Shown piece after piece: positions 21,501-31,435 of a stretch of 64,000 nucleotides of DNA. The notes under the pieces were generated by a model that saw nothing but the letters and a program-made list of their open reading frames with translations, had not been told where the DNA came from and searched no databases. A program made the position numbers and the translations under genes. The stretch spans positions 799,501 to 863,500 of the forward strand of contig CATNEN010000012.1 in NCBI GenBank assembly GCA_950097015.1, given 5' to 3'. The DNA comes from Macrostomum hystrix (taxonomy: Eukaryota > Platyhelminthes > Macrostomidae). Numbering within the stretch: position 1 is the stretch's first letter; each line of letters starts with the position of its first letter.

Positions 21501-24500
21501 ATCTCTATTGCCCATGCTGCCTAGACACCTCAAATCTCTATTGCCCATACTGCCTAGACAGTTCCAGTGTTGCCATCACAGCGATTTTTGTTATAAATTA
21601 TTATTATTTGTTTGACTAGGCTAGTAATGAAGTCGGTGACTTATTACGGGATGATTGAGCCGTGATGCGTATCAAAGTATGCAGCAAGTGCTTCAAAGCT
21701 TAACCAATACAATGTATCCGATATGTATCGAAAGGTCTCTGTCTTTCTCACTGGCTCATATATAATACTCACTCACTGTCTCTCTCTCACTAAGGAGATA
21801 GAGACTGTGAGGGCGATTTTCGATGAAGCCCGGAAGGCGATTCTCAATGAGGCTAGGATGCTTCGATTGTCTGGGATTCAAGTGCGATTTCTACCGACCA
21901 AGAAACAAGAAGGAGTGAACTGAAGACTGAAATATTGAACTGAACAGATTGAAAAGAAAAGACTGAACAGCGCAGTCATTAGAAACATACAAGCGCTCAA
22001 GTGCGAGACGAGCTGCTGAGAATTCAAGCTGGCCCGGTTGCACAGAACAGTTTATTTGCAAAACGAATTTTTTACGTTGGCATAAATGAACGAAACATTT
22101 CAATTAACGACAAACATATTATCGGATCTGCCAAGTCAACCGAAGTCAACTTCATTGCGTTCGGAGCTGAGCTAGCTACCAATGGCCGGTGCCTCCCTCA
22201 CCGCTGGTCCCATATATCCTCTTGCATCCCTCTTCCAGCTCATCCTCTACGGGATCCGCCCTGTTCTTGCTCATCTCCCACTGCACTATCTGCCCCCTTC
22301 CAGCTCGTTCCCCAAAGGACCGTCTTCTTCCAGACATTCAGTTTCGACGCTTCTGGCTTGCCATTGTGCCATTGAGGAACATTTAGGGCAACTAAAAGCA
22401 TGACGAAATTGAAGCCCCAAACGCGTAGTTTTTTTAAATGTGTAGAGCAAACAAACAATATTCAACATTTGAAAACAAAAACAAATACTGACTGAATAAA
22501 GCCAGAGACAAAAAGTAAAAATTTCTTGGAATTTTAGCGAATGTGCATGGCCTTCCTAAAGTAGAGGACAAACAGGTTAAAGATAAATATTGGTGGACAG
22601 CAAAAACAGCGGAGCCGTCAAGTGTCAAGCATTGAGAAGGGAAAACAATGGAACTGGCTAAGGCCCGCCAATCAAGGTATGACAGTGATGAAACATTGCT
22701 CAATGCTAATAACTTGGTTATAAGGGTTTGAATCAAGGACTTCTATAAATAGCATCTGGACTGGAAGCTCCCCAACCCCCCCCTTACCTCTGGAGGCCAC
22801 TCCATATTATGCTTTTCTTTTGCTTTTCTCTCATTTCTGGCTCTCTGAAACCCATATTGAACGGACGTCACAACCTGCACTGATAAGTGATTTAATAGCA
22901 TTAGCATGCAAAACATTTATTTCATTCCAAACAATAGCTATAATTACACAAAATTTGCACTTCAAAAAGAATAAAATACGTAAAAAGTAATGAATTGGCA
23001 TTCATGTGAAAAAGCAAGACATGATAACGGCTTCTAAAAAATCACGCAATTTAAAAACGACTATTCGTGCTAATGATGGCATTTCGTGCTAAGTTTAAAA
23101 GGATTGATCTATCGGAAAAGTCAGCTGCTTCTGGAGTCAATTCATTGCGGTTCAATTCATTCAGCCAGCTGTTATCAAGGAGAAGATTATCCAGAAAGTG
23201 GACTTTAAGAGCTCTGCCATTCAACTCCCGCTTGATGAAATAATGGTGGGTTCCGAAGCGAAGGACCTGCAATGGTCCAATGGTCCCAGTGCCAGACCGC
23301 AACTATTCGCCTTCAAGCAGGTGTACGTCAGCCTGGCTATGTACTTAAAGACGCATTTGCCGTCCGCCTCAAGGATTTTGAGGAGCCTGACGTTTTTAGA
23401 TACGTCCCTTCCCATTGACGAAAAAAGTGTTCTTTATGTAGCTAACAGCCTGCCGAAGGTCATTCCACCCACTTTTTTATTTACTTACAACACTTTATAC
23501 TTTGACTGACCAGTGACTGGCTTTTGCTGACGAAAAGTTAATCAAATAATTTTTCATTATTCCTTTTAAGTTTCTAAATCTTTTGGTTGACATTGACAAT
23601 AAATATAAAGGCAGAACACAATTAGTGCACAATACGCTGATTAGTGAGCTTCAAAATTAGCAGCGATTTTTTTAGTTCCCTGCGATTTTTTCGACCCAAG
23701 TATCGGTGGCAACACTGCTATACTCCTCAAATCCCTATTGCCCAAACTGCCTAGACACCTCAAATCCCTATTGCCCAAACTGCCTAGACACCTCAAATCC
23801 CTATTGCCCACACTGCCTAGACTCCTCAAATCCCTATTGCCCACACTGCCTAGACTCCTCAAATCCCTATTGCCCCACACTGCCTAGACACCTCAAATCC
23901 CTATTGCCCCACACTGCCTAGACTCCTCAAATCCCTATTGCCCCACACTGCCTAGACTCCTCAAATCCCTATTGCCCCACACTGCCTAGACTCCTCAAAT
24001 CTCTATTGCCCCACACTGCCTAGACTCCTCAAATCCCTATTGCCCCACACTGCCTAGACACCTCAAATCCCTATTGCCCCACACTGCCTAGACTCCTCAA
24101 ATCCCTATTGCCCCACACTGCCTAGACTCCTCAAATCCCTATTGCCCCACACTGCCTAGACTCCTCAAATCCCTATTGCCCCACACTGCCTAGACACCTC
24201 AAATCCCTATTGCCCCACACTGCCTAGACTCCTCAAATCCCTATTGCCCCACACTGCCTAGACTCCTCAAATCCCTATTGCCCCACACTGCCTAGACTCC
24301 TCAAATCTCTATTGCCCCACACTGCCTAGACTCCTCAAATCCATATTGCCCCACACTGCCTAGACACCTCAAATCCCTATTGCCCCACACTGCCTAGACT
24401 CCTCAAATCCCTATTGCCCCACACTGCCTAGACTCCTCAAATCCCTATTGCCCCACACTGCCTAGACTCCTCAAATCCCTATTGCCCCACACTGCCTAGA

Positions 24501-25896
24501 CACCTCAAATCCCTATTGCCCCACACTGCCTAGACTCCTCAAATCCCTATTGCCCCACACTGCCTAGACACCTCAAATCCCTATTGCCCCACACTGCCTA
24601 GACTCCTCAAATCCCTATTGCCCCACACTGCCTAGACACCTCAAATCCCTATTGCCCCACACTGCCTAGACTCCTCAAATCCCTATTGCCCCACACTGCC
24701 TAGACTCCTCAAATCCCTATTGCCCCACACTGCCTAGACTCCTCAAATCCGTATTGCCCATATTCCCTAGACTCCTCAAATACCTATCACTTTAATCCCG
24801 AGGCTCTTAAGATCCCTATTGTTCACAATCCCTAGGCTCTTAAGATCCCTATTGTTCACAATCCCTTCGCTCTCTAGATCCCTATTGTTAAAGCTCACCA
24901 GACTCCCTAAATCACATTTCTCCACTATACCGACTCCTCAAATCCCTATTAATTGTCCATAATCCCCAGAATCGTCGAATCCCTATTCCGCTATCCCGAC
25001 TCTTCAAATCCCAATCGTCCGTGCTCCCCAGACTCATTGGATCCCCATCTGTCTTCCCATTAGACGCATTCGATTTCGATCTAATGCTGGCCACCCTGCG
25101 TGACGTCCGATGCGGCAGTCCGGTCCGAGTTCCCGAATACGACCCCGCTTTGAGCACGGCGCAGCCGGAACGGCACCGGGATCTGGCTATGGTGGATGTG
25201 CTCCTGGTGGAAGGCATCCTGCTATTCTATCTGCCCCAGCTGCGGGACCTGTTCGATGTCAAACTGTTTGTCGACTGCGACTCGGACACGCGTCTAGCCA
25301 GGCGAGTGACATTTTCTAATACAGTGCCCGAAATGACGAATAGCATTTTCAAAATAAGAATGTCATTTTTAAGTTCGAATGACATTTTAAAAAATCGAAT
25401 GATATTTAAAAAATTGTAATGACAAAATGTCAATTAAAAAATACGAATGACAATGTCCGTAATCAGACAGGCATTGTTCAAATCAAGGGTCAAATTTCAT
25501 TAAAACCTAAATTATATTTGAAGTCTTGAAAAACGAATCTCAGAATATCAGAAGTGCAGCGAACAAAGACTGCTGAGTGACATAATCCAGCGGCCTATGA
25601 CTTGCAGGCGAGTTCGGACGGACCTGGCCAGGGATCGCAGCCTGGTGTCCATCCTCAGCTACTATTCCGAGTTTGTCAAGCCGGGCTTCGAGGCCTTCTG
25701 CCTGCCAACCAAGAAGTACGCCGACCTGGTGCTGCCGCGCGGACCGGATAACACCGTGGCCGTCGAGCTCATGGCGCCGCACATCAGGGACTTCATGGCC
25801 GAGGCCACCCGTCAGAGCAACGGCACTTCGGGCTGCGGACAGGCCACCGAGCTGGCCGCCGCGGTGCAGCCGCCTCACGTGTCTCGGCCGCACTGA
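12466..25896 (+). CDS. UCK: uridine-cytidine kinase, four exons, catalytic-site substitutions
   Basis: Family role: phosphorylates uridine and cytidine to UMP/CMP in cytosolic pyrimidine salvage. Exons 12466-12522, 20636-20789, 25064-25301 and 25608-25896, with all phases continuous; 245 residues against about 261 for human UCK2. P-loop GGSSSGKT at 13-20, FNFDHPDAF across exons 2/3, LLVEGILLFY and LFVDCDSDTRLARR in exon 3, then FCLPTKKYAD and PRG in exon 4. The C-terminus ends SRPH as in UCK2. Odd: the UCK2 segment SQDSFY, holding the catalytic-base Asp, reads SMSSFY here, and the base-contacting His of YDFVSHSR is also missing, so activity is doubtful. Intron 3 has a GC donor. The introns carry transposons and minisatellites. 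Confidence 0.95.
12570..12598. repeat. 29-bp direct repeat, copy 2
   Basis: Identical over 29 bp to 11969-11997. A partial extra GAAGCCCTTA precedes it at 12556-12565. Confidence 0.9.
15505..16397. mobile_element. fold-back (MULE-like MITE) element with 9-bp target duplication
   Basis: Arms 15505-15697 and 16203-16397 are inverted copies sharing GATAATTCTCTGCTTATCC, CACGGCAGCTTGTATGAAT and AGGTCTACAACTCTTTATA-type blocks. Both flanks are TTTCAATAA (15496-15504 and 16398-16406), a 9-bp target-site duplication. About 200-bp arms, 893 bp total and no ORF fit a non-autonomous Mutator-like element; the family is an inference. Confidence 0.8.
17988..18884. mobile_element. inverted-repeat element (~110-bp arms)
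   Basis: Arms 17988-18098 and 18769-18884 are near-perfect inverted copies (GCTTTTATATTC, CAAGGACAACTTAATAACTC, GAGGCTCGTTTAAAAGCATT, GGCCCATCC). 897 bp overall, no coding sequence. No clear target-site duplication found by eye. Confidence 0.8.
19076..19987. mobile_element. probable transposon remnant with ACATTGAAAACC ends
   Basis: Inverted ends ACATTGAAAACC (19076-19087) and GGTTTTCAATGT (19976-19987), with imperfectly matched inner blocks (CATTAATGACCGCT, TGTCTATGGCAAA). The interior has short open stretches (see 19409-19593). Probably a short DNA transposon or its derivative. Confidence 0.6.
19409..19593 (+). pseudogene. broken coding fragment inside the 19-20 kb element
   Basis: Reads LLHLSQGDICGLMMEQIQQR, then an acidic, Glu-rich stretch (ETLPELGIEDVDELLKVYED) and stop near 19593. 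The frame upstream is interrupted and the product is not recognised. It could be a transposase remnant or a captured gene piece. Confidence 0.35.
20636..20789 (+). CDS. UCK: UCK exon 2
   Basis: Begins after CACACCGCAG with TSVCERIMQQ, includes IISMSSFYRRLT and ends FNFDHP plus G at a GTGAGT donor (phase 1). It lies 8.1 kb from exon 1. Confidence 0.93.
20965..21558. repeat. 33-bp minisatellite, ~18 copies (UCK intron 2, left part)
   Basis: Unit parts CTATTGCCCATACTGCC and TAGACACCTCAAATCT. All frames of both strands used by the unit stay open, giving repetitive false ORFs. Confidence 0.97.
21565..23717. mobile_element. hAT/P-like DNA transposon remnant splitting the array
   Basis: Begins CAGTGTTGCCATCAC and ends with the inverted GGTGGCAACACTG: an 11-bp terminal identity, and CAGTGTTGCC is typical of some cut-and-paste DNA transposon ends. 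On both sides lie arrays of the same minisatellite family. It contains one coding-looking stretch near its right end (23198-23509). No clean target-site duplication was found. The superfamily is an inference. Confidence 0.6.
23198..23509 (+). pseudogene. transposon ORF fragment (C-terminal piece)
   Basis: About 100 codons ending in TGA. Contains FAFKQVYVSLAMYLKTHLP, LRSLTFLDTSLP, DEKSVLYVANSLPKVIP, a pattern (YLkxxLP..., LxxLxxLdP, ksVxxxaxxLPkvi) that I associate with C-terminal regions of transposon-derived BED/hAT-type proteins. No intact upstream frame, so a relic. Family assignment is tentative. Confidence 0.4.
23719..25020. repeat. 34-bp minisatellite, ~30 copies, with degenerate tail
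   Basis: Unit parts CTATTGCCCCACACTGCC and TAGACTCCTCAAATCC: the left array's unit with one extra C. From about 24757 to 25020 the repeat decays (AGATCCCTATTGTTCACAAT and similar) and reaches to within about 45 bp of UCK exon 3. Confidence 0.96.
25064..25301 (+). CDS. UCK: UCK exon 3
   Basis: Begins after CTTCCCATTAG completing the Asp of FDHPDAF. Includes RVPEYD, VDVLLVEGILLFY and KLFVDCDSDTRLAR, ending in phase 2 at CCAG|GCGAGT, a GC donor. Only this junction restores RRV with exon 4. Confidence 0.93.
25302..25607. other. UCK intron 3 (GC-AG) with 9-bp direct repeat at its ends
   Basis: 306 bp. Starts GCGAGT and ends TTGCAG; CAGGCGAGT occurs at 25299-25307 and 25605-25613. The interior has degenerate copies of CGAATGACATTTTAAAAAA at about 25335-25460. 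Confidence 0.85.
25608..25896 (+). CDS. UCK: UCK exon 4 and stop
   Basis: Begins after ACTTGCAG; reads RVRTDLARDRSLVSILSYY, FVKPGFEAFCLPTKKYADL and PRGPDN, then an Ala/Gln/Pro-rich tail ending SRPH and TGA. Relative to UCK2 the lid (ERGRD) is one residue shorter. Confidence 0.94.
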
Positions 25897-25924
25897 CCCC
25901 GGCCTAGAGTTTGACACTTGATTG

Positions 25925-28218
25925 GACACAGCTGGCTTTTTAGTCTTGCTGTGAAAAAAAACAGGTGGGTTTTGAGGCTCGGAGTGAAGAACAGGTGGTT
26001 TTAGAGACGCGGTGTGAAGAACAGGTGGATTTTGAGGCTCGGTGTAAAAAACAGGTGGATTTTGAGGCTCGGTGTGAAGAACAGGTGGATTTTGAGGCTC
26101 GGTGTGAAGAACAGGTGGCTTTTTAGTCTTGCTGTGAAAAAAACAGGTGGGTTTTGAGGCTCGGTGTGAAGAACAGGTGGATTTTGAGGCTCGGTGTGAA
26201 GAACAGGTGGGTTTTGAGGCTCGGTGTAAAGAACAGGTGGGTTTTGAGGCTCGGAGTGAAGAACAGGTGGTTTTAGAGACGCGGTGTGAAGAACAGGTGG
26301 ATTTTGAGGCTCGGTGTGAAGAACAGGTGGATTTTGAGGCTCGGTGTGAAGAACAGGTGGGTTTTGAGGCTGGGTGTGAAGAACAGGTGGATTTTGAGGC
26401 TCGGTGTAAAAAACAGGTGGATTTTGAGGCTTGGTGTGAAGAACAGGTGGATTTTGAGGCTCGGTGTGAAGAACAGGTGGCTTTTTAGTCTTGCTGTGAA
26501 AAAAACAGGTGGGTTTTGAGGCTGGGTGTGAAGAACAGTTGGATTTTGAGGCTGTTTGTGAAGAACAGGTGGGTTTTGAGGCTGGGTGTGAAGAACAGGT
26601 GGGTTTTGAGGCTGGGTGTGAAGAACAGGTGGGTTTTGAGTCTGGGTGTGAAGAACAGGTGGGTTTTGAGGCTGGGTGTGAAGAACAGGTGGGTTTTGAG
26701 GCTGGGTGTGAAGAACAGGTGGGTTTTGAGGCTCGGTGTGAAGAACAGGTAGGTTTTGAGGCTGGGTGTGAAGAACAGGTGGGTTTTGAGGCTGGGTGTG
26801 AAGAACAGGTGGGTTTTGAGGCTGGGTGTGAAGAACAGGTGGGTTTTGAGGCTGGGTGTGAAGAACAGGTGGGTTTTGAGGCTCGGTGTGAAGAACAGGT
26901 AGGTTTTGAGGCTGGGTGTGAAGAACAGGTGGGTTTTGAGGCTGGGTGTGAAGAACAGGTGGGTTTTGAGGCTCGGTGTGAAGAACAGGTGGGTTTTGAG
27001 GCTGGGTGTGAAGAACAGGTGGATTTTGAGGCTCGGTGTAAAAAACAGGTGGATTTTGAGGCTCGGTGTGAAGAACAGGTGGGTTTTGAGGCTCGGAGTG
27101 AAGAACAGGTGGTTTTAGAGACGCGGTGTGAAGAACAGGTGGATTTTGAGGCTCGGTGTAAAAAACAGGTGGATTTTGAGGCTCGGTGTGAAGAACAGGT
27201 GGGTTTTGAGGCTCGGAGTGAAGAACAGGTGGTTTTAGAGACGCGGTGTGAAGAACAGGAGGATTTTGAGGCTCGGTGTAAAAAACAGGTGGATTTTGAG
27301 GCTCGGTGTGAAGAACAGGTGGATTTTGAGGCTCGGTGTGAAGAACAGGTGGCTTTTTAGTCTTGCTGTGAAAAAAACAGGTGGGTTTTGAGGCTCGGTG
27401 TGAAGAACAGGTGGGTTTTGAGGCTCGGTGTGAAGAACAGGTGGCTTTTTAGTCTTGCTGTGAAAAAAACAGGTGGGTTTTGAGGCTCGGTGTGAAGAAC
27501 AGGTGGATTTTGAGGCTCGGTGTGAAGAACAGGTGGGTTTTGAGGCTCGGAGTGAAGAACAGGTGGTTTTAGAGACGCGGTGTGAAGAACAGGAGGATTT
27601 TGAGGCTCGGTGTAAAAAACAGGTGGATTTTGAGGCTCGGTGTGAAGAACAGGTGGGTTTTGAGGCTCGGAGTGAAGAACAGGTGGTTTTAGAGACGCGG
27701 TGTGAAGAACAGGAGGATTTTGAGGCTCGGTGTAAAAAACAGGTGGATTTTGAGGCTCGGTGTGAAGAACAGGTGGATTTTGAGGCTCGGTGTGAAGAAC
27801 AGGTGGCTTTTTAGTCTTGCTGTGAAAAAAACAGGTGGGTTTTGAGGCTCGGTGTGAAGAACAGGTGGGTTTTGAGGCTCGGTGTGAAGAACAGGTGGGT
27901 TTTAAAGCTCGGAGTGAAGAACAGGTGGTTTTAGAGACGCGGTGTGAAGAACAGGTGGCTTTTGAGGCTCGGTGTAAAAAACAGGTGGATTTTGAGGCCC
28001 GGTGTGAAGAACAGGTGGGTTTTGAGGCTCGGAGTGAAGAACAGGTGGTTTTAGAGACGCGGTGTGAAGAACAGGTGGATTTTGAGGCTCGGTGTGAAGA
28101 ACAGGTGGATTTTGAGGCTCGGTGTGAAGAACAGGTGGGTTTTGAGGCTGGGTGTGAAGAACAGGTGGGTTTTGAGGCTGGGTGTGAAGAACAGGTGGGT
28201 TTTGAGGCTCGGTGTGAA
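25925..28218. repeat. 30-bp minisatellite, ~76 copies, in probable UCK 3' UTR
   Basis: Unit parts GTGAAGAACAGGTGGGTTTT and GAGGCTCGGT, with a recurrent variant containing TTTTTAGTCTTGCTGTGAAA at about 25937, 26121, 26485, 27355, 27447 and 27809. Begins about 30-60 bp after the UCK stop. Confidence 0.97.
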
Positions 28219-28301
28219 GGCTTATTTTATCAATATTTAACTGCATTATCTACACCGATCTCGCTTCTCAATCTCTGATGTTTTAGCACTGTCAAGTCAA
28301 T

Positions 28302-28307
28302 AATAAA
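28302..28307 (+). terminator. candidate UCK polyadenylation signal
   Basis: AATAAA about 85 bp after the end of the 30-bp array; the first canonical signal noticed downstream of the UCK stop. Confidence 0.4.
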
Positions 28308-28794
28308 TTTTATTAAAGCAAATTTACATTTCACGCTGCCAATACCTGCTGAAAAAACTTTTTTTCAAATTTTCCTACTTTTTTAACCACCGTGCAATAC
28401 TACTAAGGCTCCTTCAGTAGTGCCTGCGTTTTCAGCGTCTTGTTGGATTTTTACTGGCGTTTTTTAACTTATCATGCTTTGATGTGCTCACATAGATTGC
28501 CTTTCAGTAGAGCATTTCAATCGGTGCAATCGGTTTCATTTTTAGATGCTCACACAAGTAACAGTAATTGTCATAAAGGTTGATAGCTTTTTGGTTGTGA
28601 AACTAAATGACTTAACAAATAAACGGTTCTACTCTGTTTTGATTTTGAACGCTAAAAATGAAGTGCTCTGTAAGGGCTGCTGTTGAGTCTCCATAATTGA
28701 GACACGCCTTGTGGCCTTATTTCTTTCTGTGCTCGCTTCTGTACGCATTATTGCTCTTTGTTTCTGGTCAACAGCCTTCACTTGCAACTTATTT
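28308..28794. other. unique intergenic sequence
   Basis: AT-rich, no coding signal seen. Confidence 0.5.
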
Positions 28795-29838
28795 ACTCCA
28801 ATCCATCTCTCTCCAATCCACCTCTCTCCAATCCACCCCTCTCCAATCCACCTCTCTCCAATCCACCCCTCTCCAATCCACCTCTCTCCAATCCACCTCT
28901 CTATTATCCACCTCTCTCGAATCCATCTCTCTCCAATCCACCTCTCTCCAATCCACCCCTCTCCAATCCATCTCTCTCCAATCCACCTCTCTCCAATCCA
29001 CCTCTCTCCAATCCACCTCTCTCCAATCCACCTCTCTCCAATCCATCTCTCTCCAATGCACCTGTCTCCAATCCACCTCTCTCCAATCCACCTCTCTCCA
29101 ATCCACCTCTCTATTATCCACCTCTCTCGAATCCACCTCTCTCGAATCCATCTCTCTCCAATCCACCTCTCTCCAATCCACCTCTCTCCAATCCACCTCT
29201 CTCCAATCCACCTCTCTCCAATCCACCTCTCTCCAATCCACCTCTCTCCAATCCACGTGTCTCCAATCCACCTGTCTCTAATTCACCTGTCTCCAATCCA
29301 CCTCTCTCTAATTCACCTGTCTCCAATCCACCTCTCTCCAATCCATCTCTCTCCAATCCATCTCTCTCCAATCCACCTCTCTCCAATCCACCTCTCTCCA
29401 ATCCACCTCTCTCCAATCCACCTGTCTCTAATTCACCTGTCTCCAATCCACCTGTCTCTAATTCACCTGTCTCCAATCCACCTCTCTCTAATTCACCTGT
29501 CTCCAATCCACCTCTCTCTAATTCACCTGTCTCCAATCCACCCCTCTCCAATCCACCTCTCTCCAATCCACCTCTCTATTATCCACCTCTCTCGAATCCA
29601 TCTCTCTCCAATCCACCTCTCTCCAATCCATCTCTCTCCAATGCACCTGTCTCCAACCCACCTCTCTCTAATTCACCTGTCTCCAATCCACCTCTCTCTA
29701 ATCCACCTCTCTCTAATCCACCTCTCTCTAATCCACCTCTCTCTAATTCACCTGTCTCCAATCCACCTCTCTCTAATTCACCTGTCTCCAACCCACCTCT
29801 TTCTAATTCACCTGTCTCCAATCCACCTCTTTATTCAG
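28795..29838. repeat. 15-bp minisatellite, ~69 copies
   Basis: Unit CTCTCCAATCCACCT with variants (CTGTCTCTAATTCAC, TATTAT, TCGAATCC). A 15-bp period with stop-poor frames creates false ORFs of up to about 390 codons on both strands. Confidence 0.97.
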
Positions 29839-30349
29839 CAATTTCGCACTTTCACTCACTGTGAACCGTGGAGGACATGGTATTGTTAACAAGCAAGCCG
29901 AATGCAAGAGCTGCAAAAACAACAGATGGCGGAAATCTTTTTTAGTTACTAAATTTAAACACTTTTCTGCCAGTCTCATTGCTGCGAAAACAAGTAGCCC
30001 ATTGTATAGAAATAAATGTTTTGAGAGTGAGTCAACAACTAACAACACTACACTTAATTTAGCAGTAGAAATCCACTCAGTGCATCTGTGTTGTTTCATA
30101 GCAAAATGTTCTTGCTGACCCTGTTTTGGTCAGTCTAATGCGACGCGAGATGACACTGTCTTGCTGCTAGCGAGACAATATGTTGATGACTTGATGTCGA
30201 ATTAGTATAGTTGTTTACTGCACATTTCCAGTGTGCTTCACACTTGACCATTAGGCCTTTCAGCCTTCTGCGCTTTCATCGCATAATTTGCCTGTGACTA
30301 TTGTTCATACTTACGTTCTTATCTCACCTGTATCCCACCTATGTCCTTA
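29839..30349. other. unique intergenic sequence
   Basis: About 500 bp between two arrays. No gene recognised. Confidence 0.5.
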
Positions 30350-30618
30350 TATCCTCTCCCTGTGTCTGTAATATCCCCTCCCTGTGTCTGTAATATCCCC
30401 TCCCTGTGTCTGTAATATCCCCTCCCTGTGTCTGTAATATCCCCTCCCTGTGTCTGTGATATCCCCTCCCTGTGTCTGTAATATCCCTCCCTGTGTCTGT
30501 AATGTCCCCTCCCTGTGTCTATAATATCCCCTCCCTGTGTCTGTAATATCCCCCCGTGTCTGTAATATCCCCTCCCTGTGTCTGTAATATCCCCTCCCTT
30601 TGTCTGTAATATCCCTCC
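30350..30618. repeat. 22-bp minisatellite, ~12 copies
   Basis: Unit parts CCCCTCCCTGTGTCTG and TAATAT; abuts the following 19-bp array, with which it shares CTGTGTCTGTA/CTGTCTGTA. Confidence 0.95.
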
Positions 30619-30631
30619 GTGTGTCTTCCTC

Positions 30632-31355
30632 TTCTGCCTGTATCTTCCTCTCCTGTCTGTATCTTCCTTTCCTGTCTGTATCTTCCTCTTCTGCCTGTAT
30701 CTTCCTCTCCTGTCTGTATCTTCCTCTCCTGTCTGTATCTTCCTCTCCTGTCTGTATCTTCCTCTCCTGTCTGTATCTTCCTCTCCTGTCTGTATCTTCC
30801 TCTCCTGTCTGTATCTTCCTCTCCTGTCTGTATCTTCCTCTCCTGTCTGTATCTTCCTCTCCTGTCTGTATCTTCCTCTCCTGTCTGTATCTTCCTCTCC
30901 TGTCTGTATCTTCCTCTCCTGTCTGTATCTTCCTCTCCTGTCTGTATCTTCCTCTCCTGTCTGTATCTTCTTATACTGTCTGTATCTTCCTCTCCTGTCT
31001 GTATCTTCCTCTCCTGTCTGTATCTTCCTCTCCTGTCTGTATCTTCCTCTCCTGTCTGTATCTTCCTCTCCTGTCTGTATCTTCCTCTCCTGTCTGTATC
31101 TTCCTCTCCTGTCTGTATCTTCCTCTCCTGTCTGTATCTTCCTCTCCTGTCTGTATCTTCCTCTCCTGTCTGTATCTTCTTATACTGTCTGTATCTTCCT
31201 CTCCTGTCTGTATCTTCCTCTCCTGTCTGTATCTTCCTCTCCTGTCTGTATCTTCCTCTCCTGTCTGTATCTTCCTCTCCTGTCTGTATCTTCCTCTCCT
31301 GTCTGTATCTTCCTCTCCTGTCTGTATCTTCCTCTCCTGTCTGTATCTTCCTCTT
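30632..31355. repeat. 19-bp pyrimidine-rich minisatellite, ~38 copies
   Basis: Unit CTGTATCTTCCTCTCCTGT, almost perfectly homogeneous, with two CTTCTTATACTGT variants 210-220 bp apart (about 30968 and 31177) that suggest block duplication. The three plus frames all stay open. Confidence 0.97.
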
Positions 31356-31435
31356 CTGTGTCTATCTCCCTATTCTTATGTCCTTTGCATCTGTCTGAAT
31401 CTTGTGATGATTTAGTAGTTCTTTTCGTAAAATCC

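Larger units (their letters stand above)
20790..25063. other. UCK intron 2
   Basis: 4.3-kb intron made of 175 bp of unique sequence, an 18-copy array, a 2.15-kb transposon-like insertion, a second array of the same family and a degenerate tail almost reaching the acceptor. Confidence 0.85.

Noticed and set aside
26147-28278. Plus frames of up to 283 codons (GFEARCEEQV repeats) after UCK
   Set aside because: 30-bp array; the decapeptide is the translation of one DNA unit and recurrent TAG in the CTTTTTAGTC variant interrupts it.
28711-29889. Open frames of up to 392 codons (HLSPI..., NPPLS... repeats)
   Set aside because: Products of a 15-bp tandem unit whose length is a multiple of three and which lacks stops; both strands and several frames are open at once. 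No unique domain.
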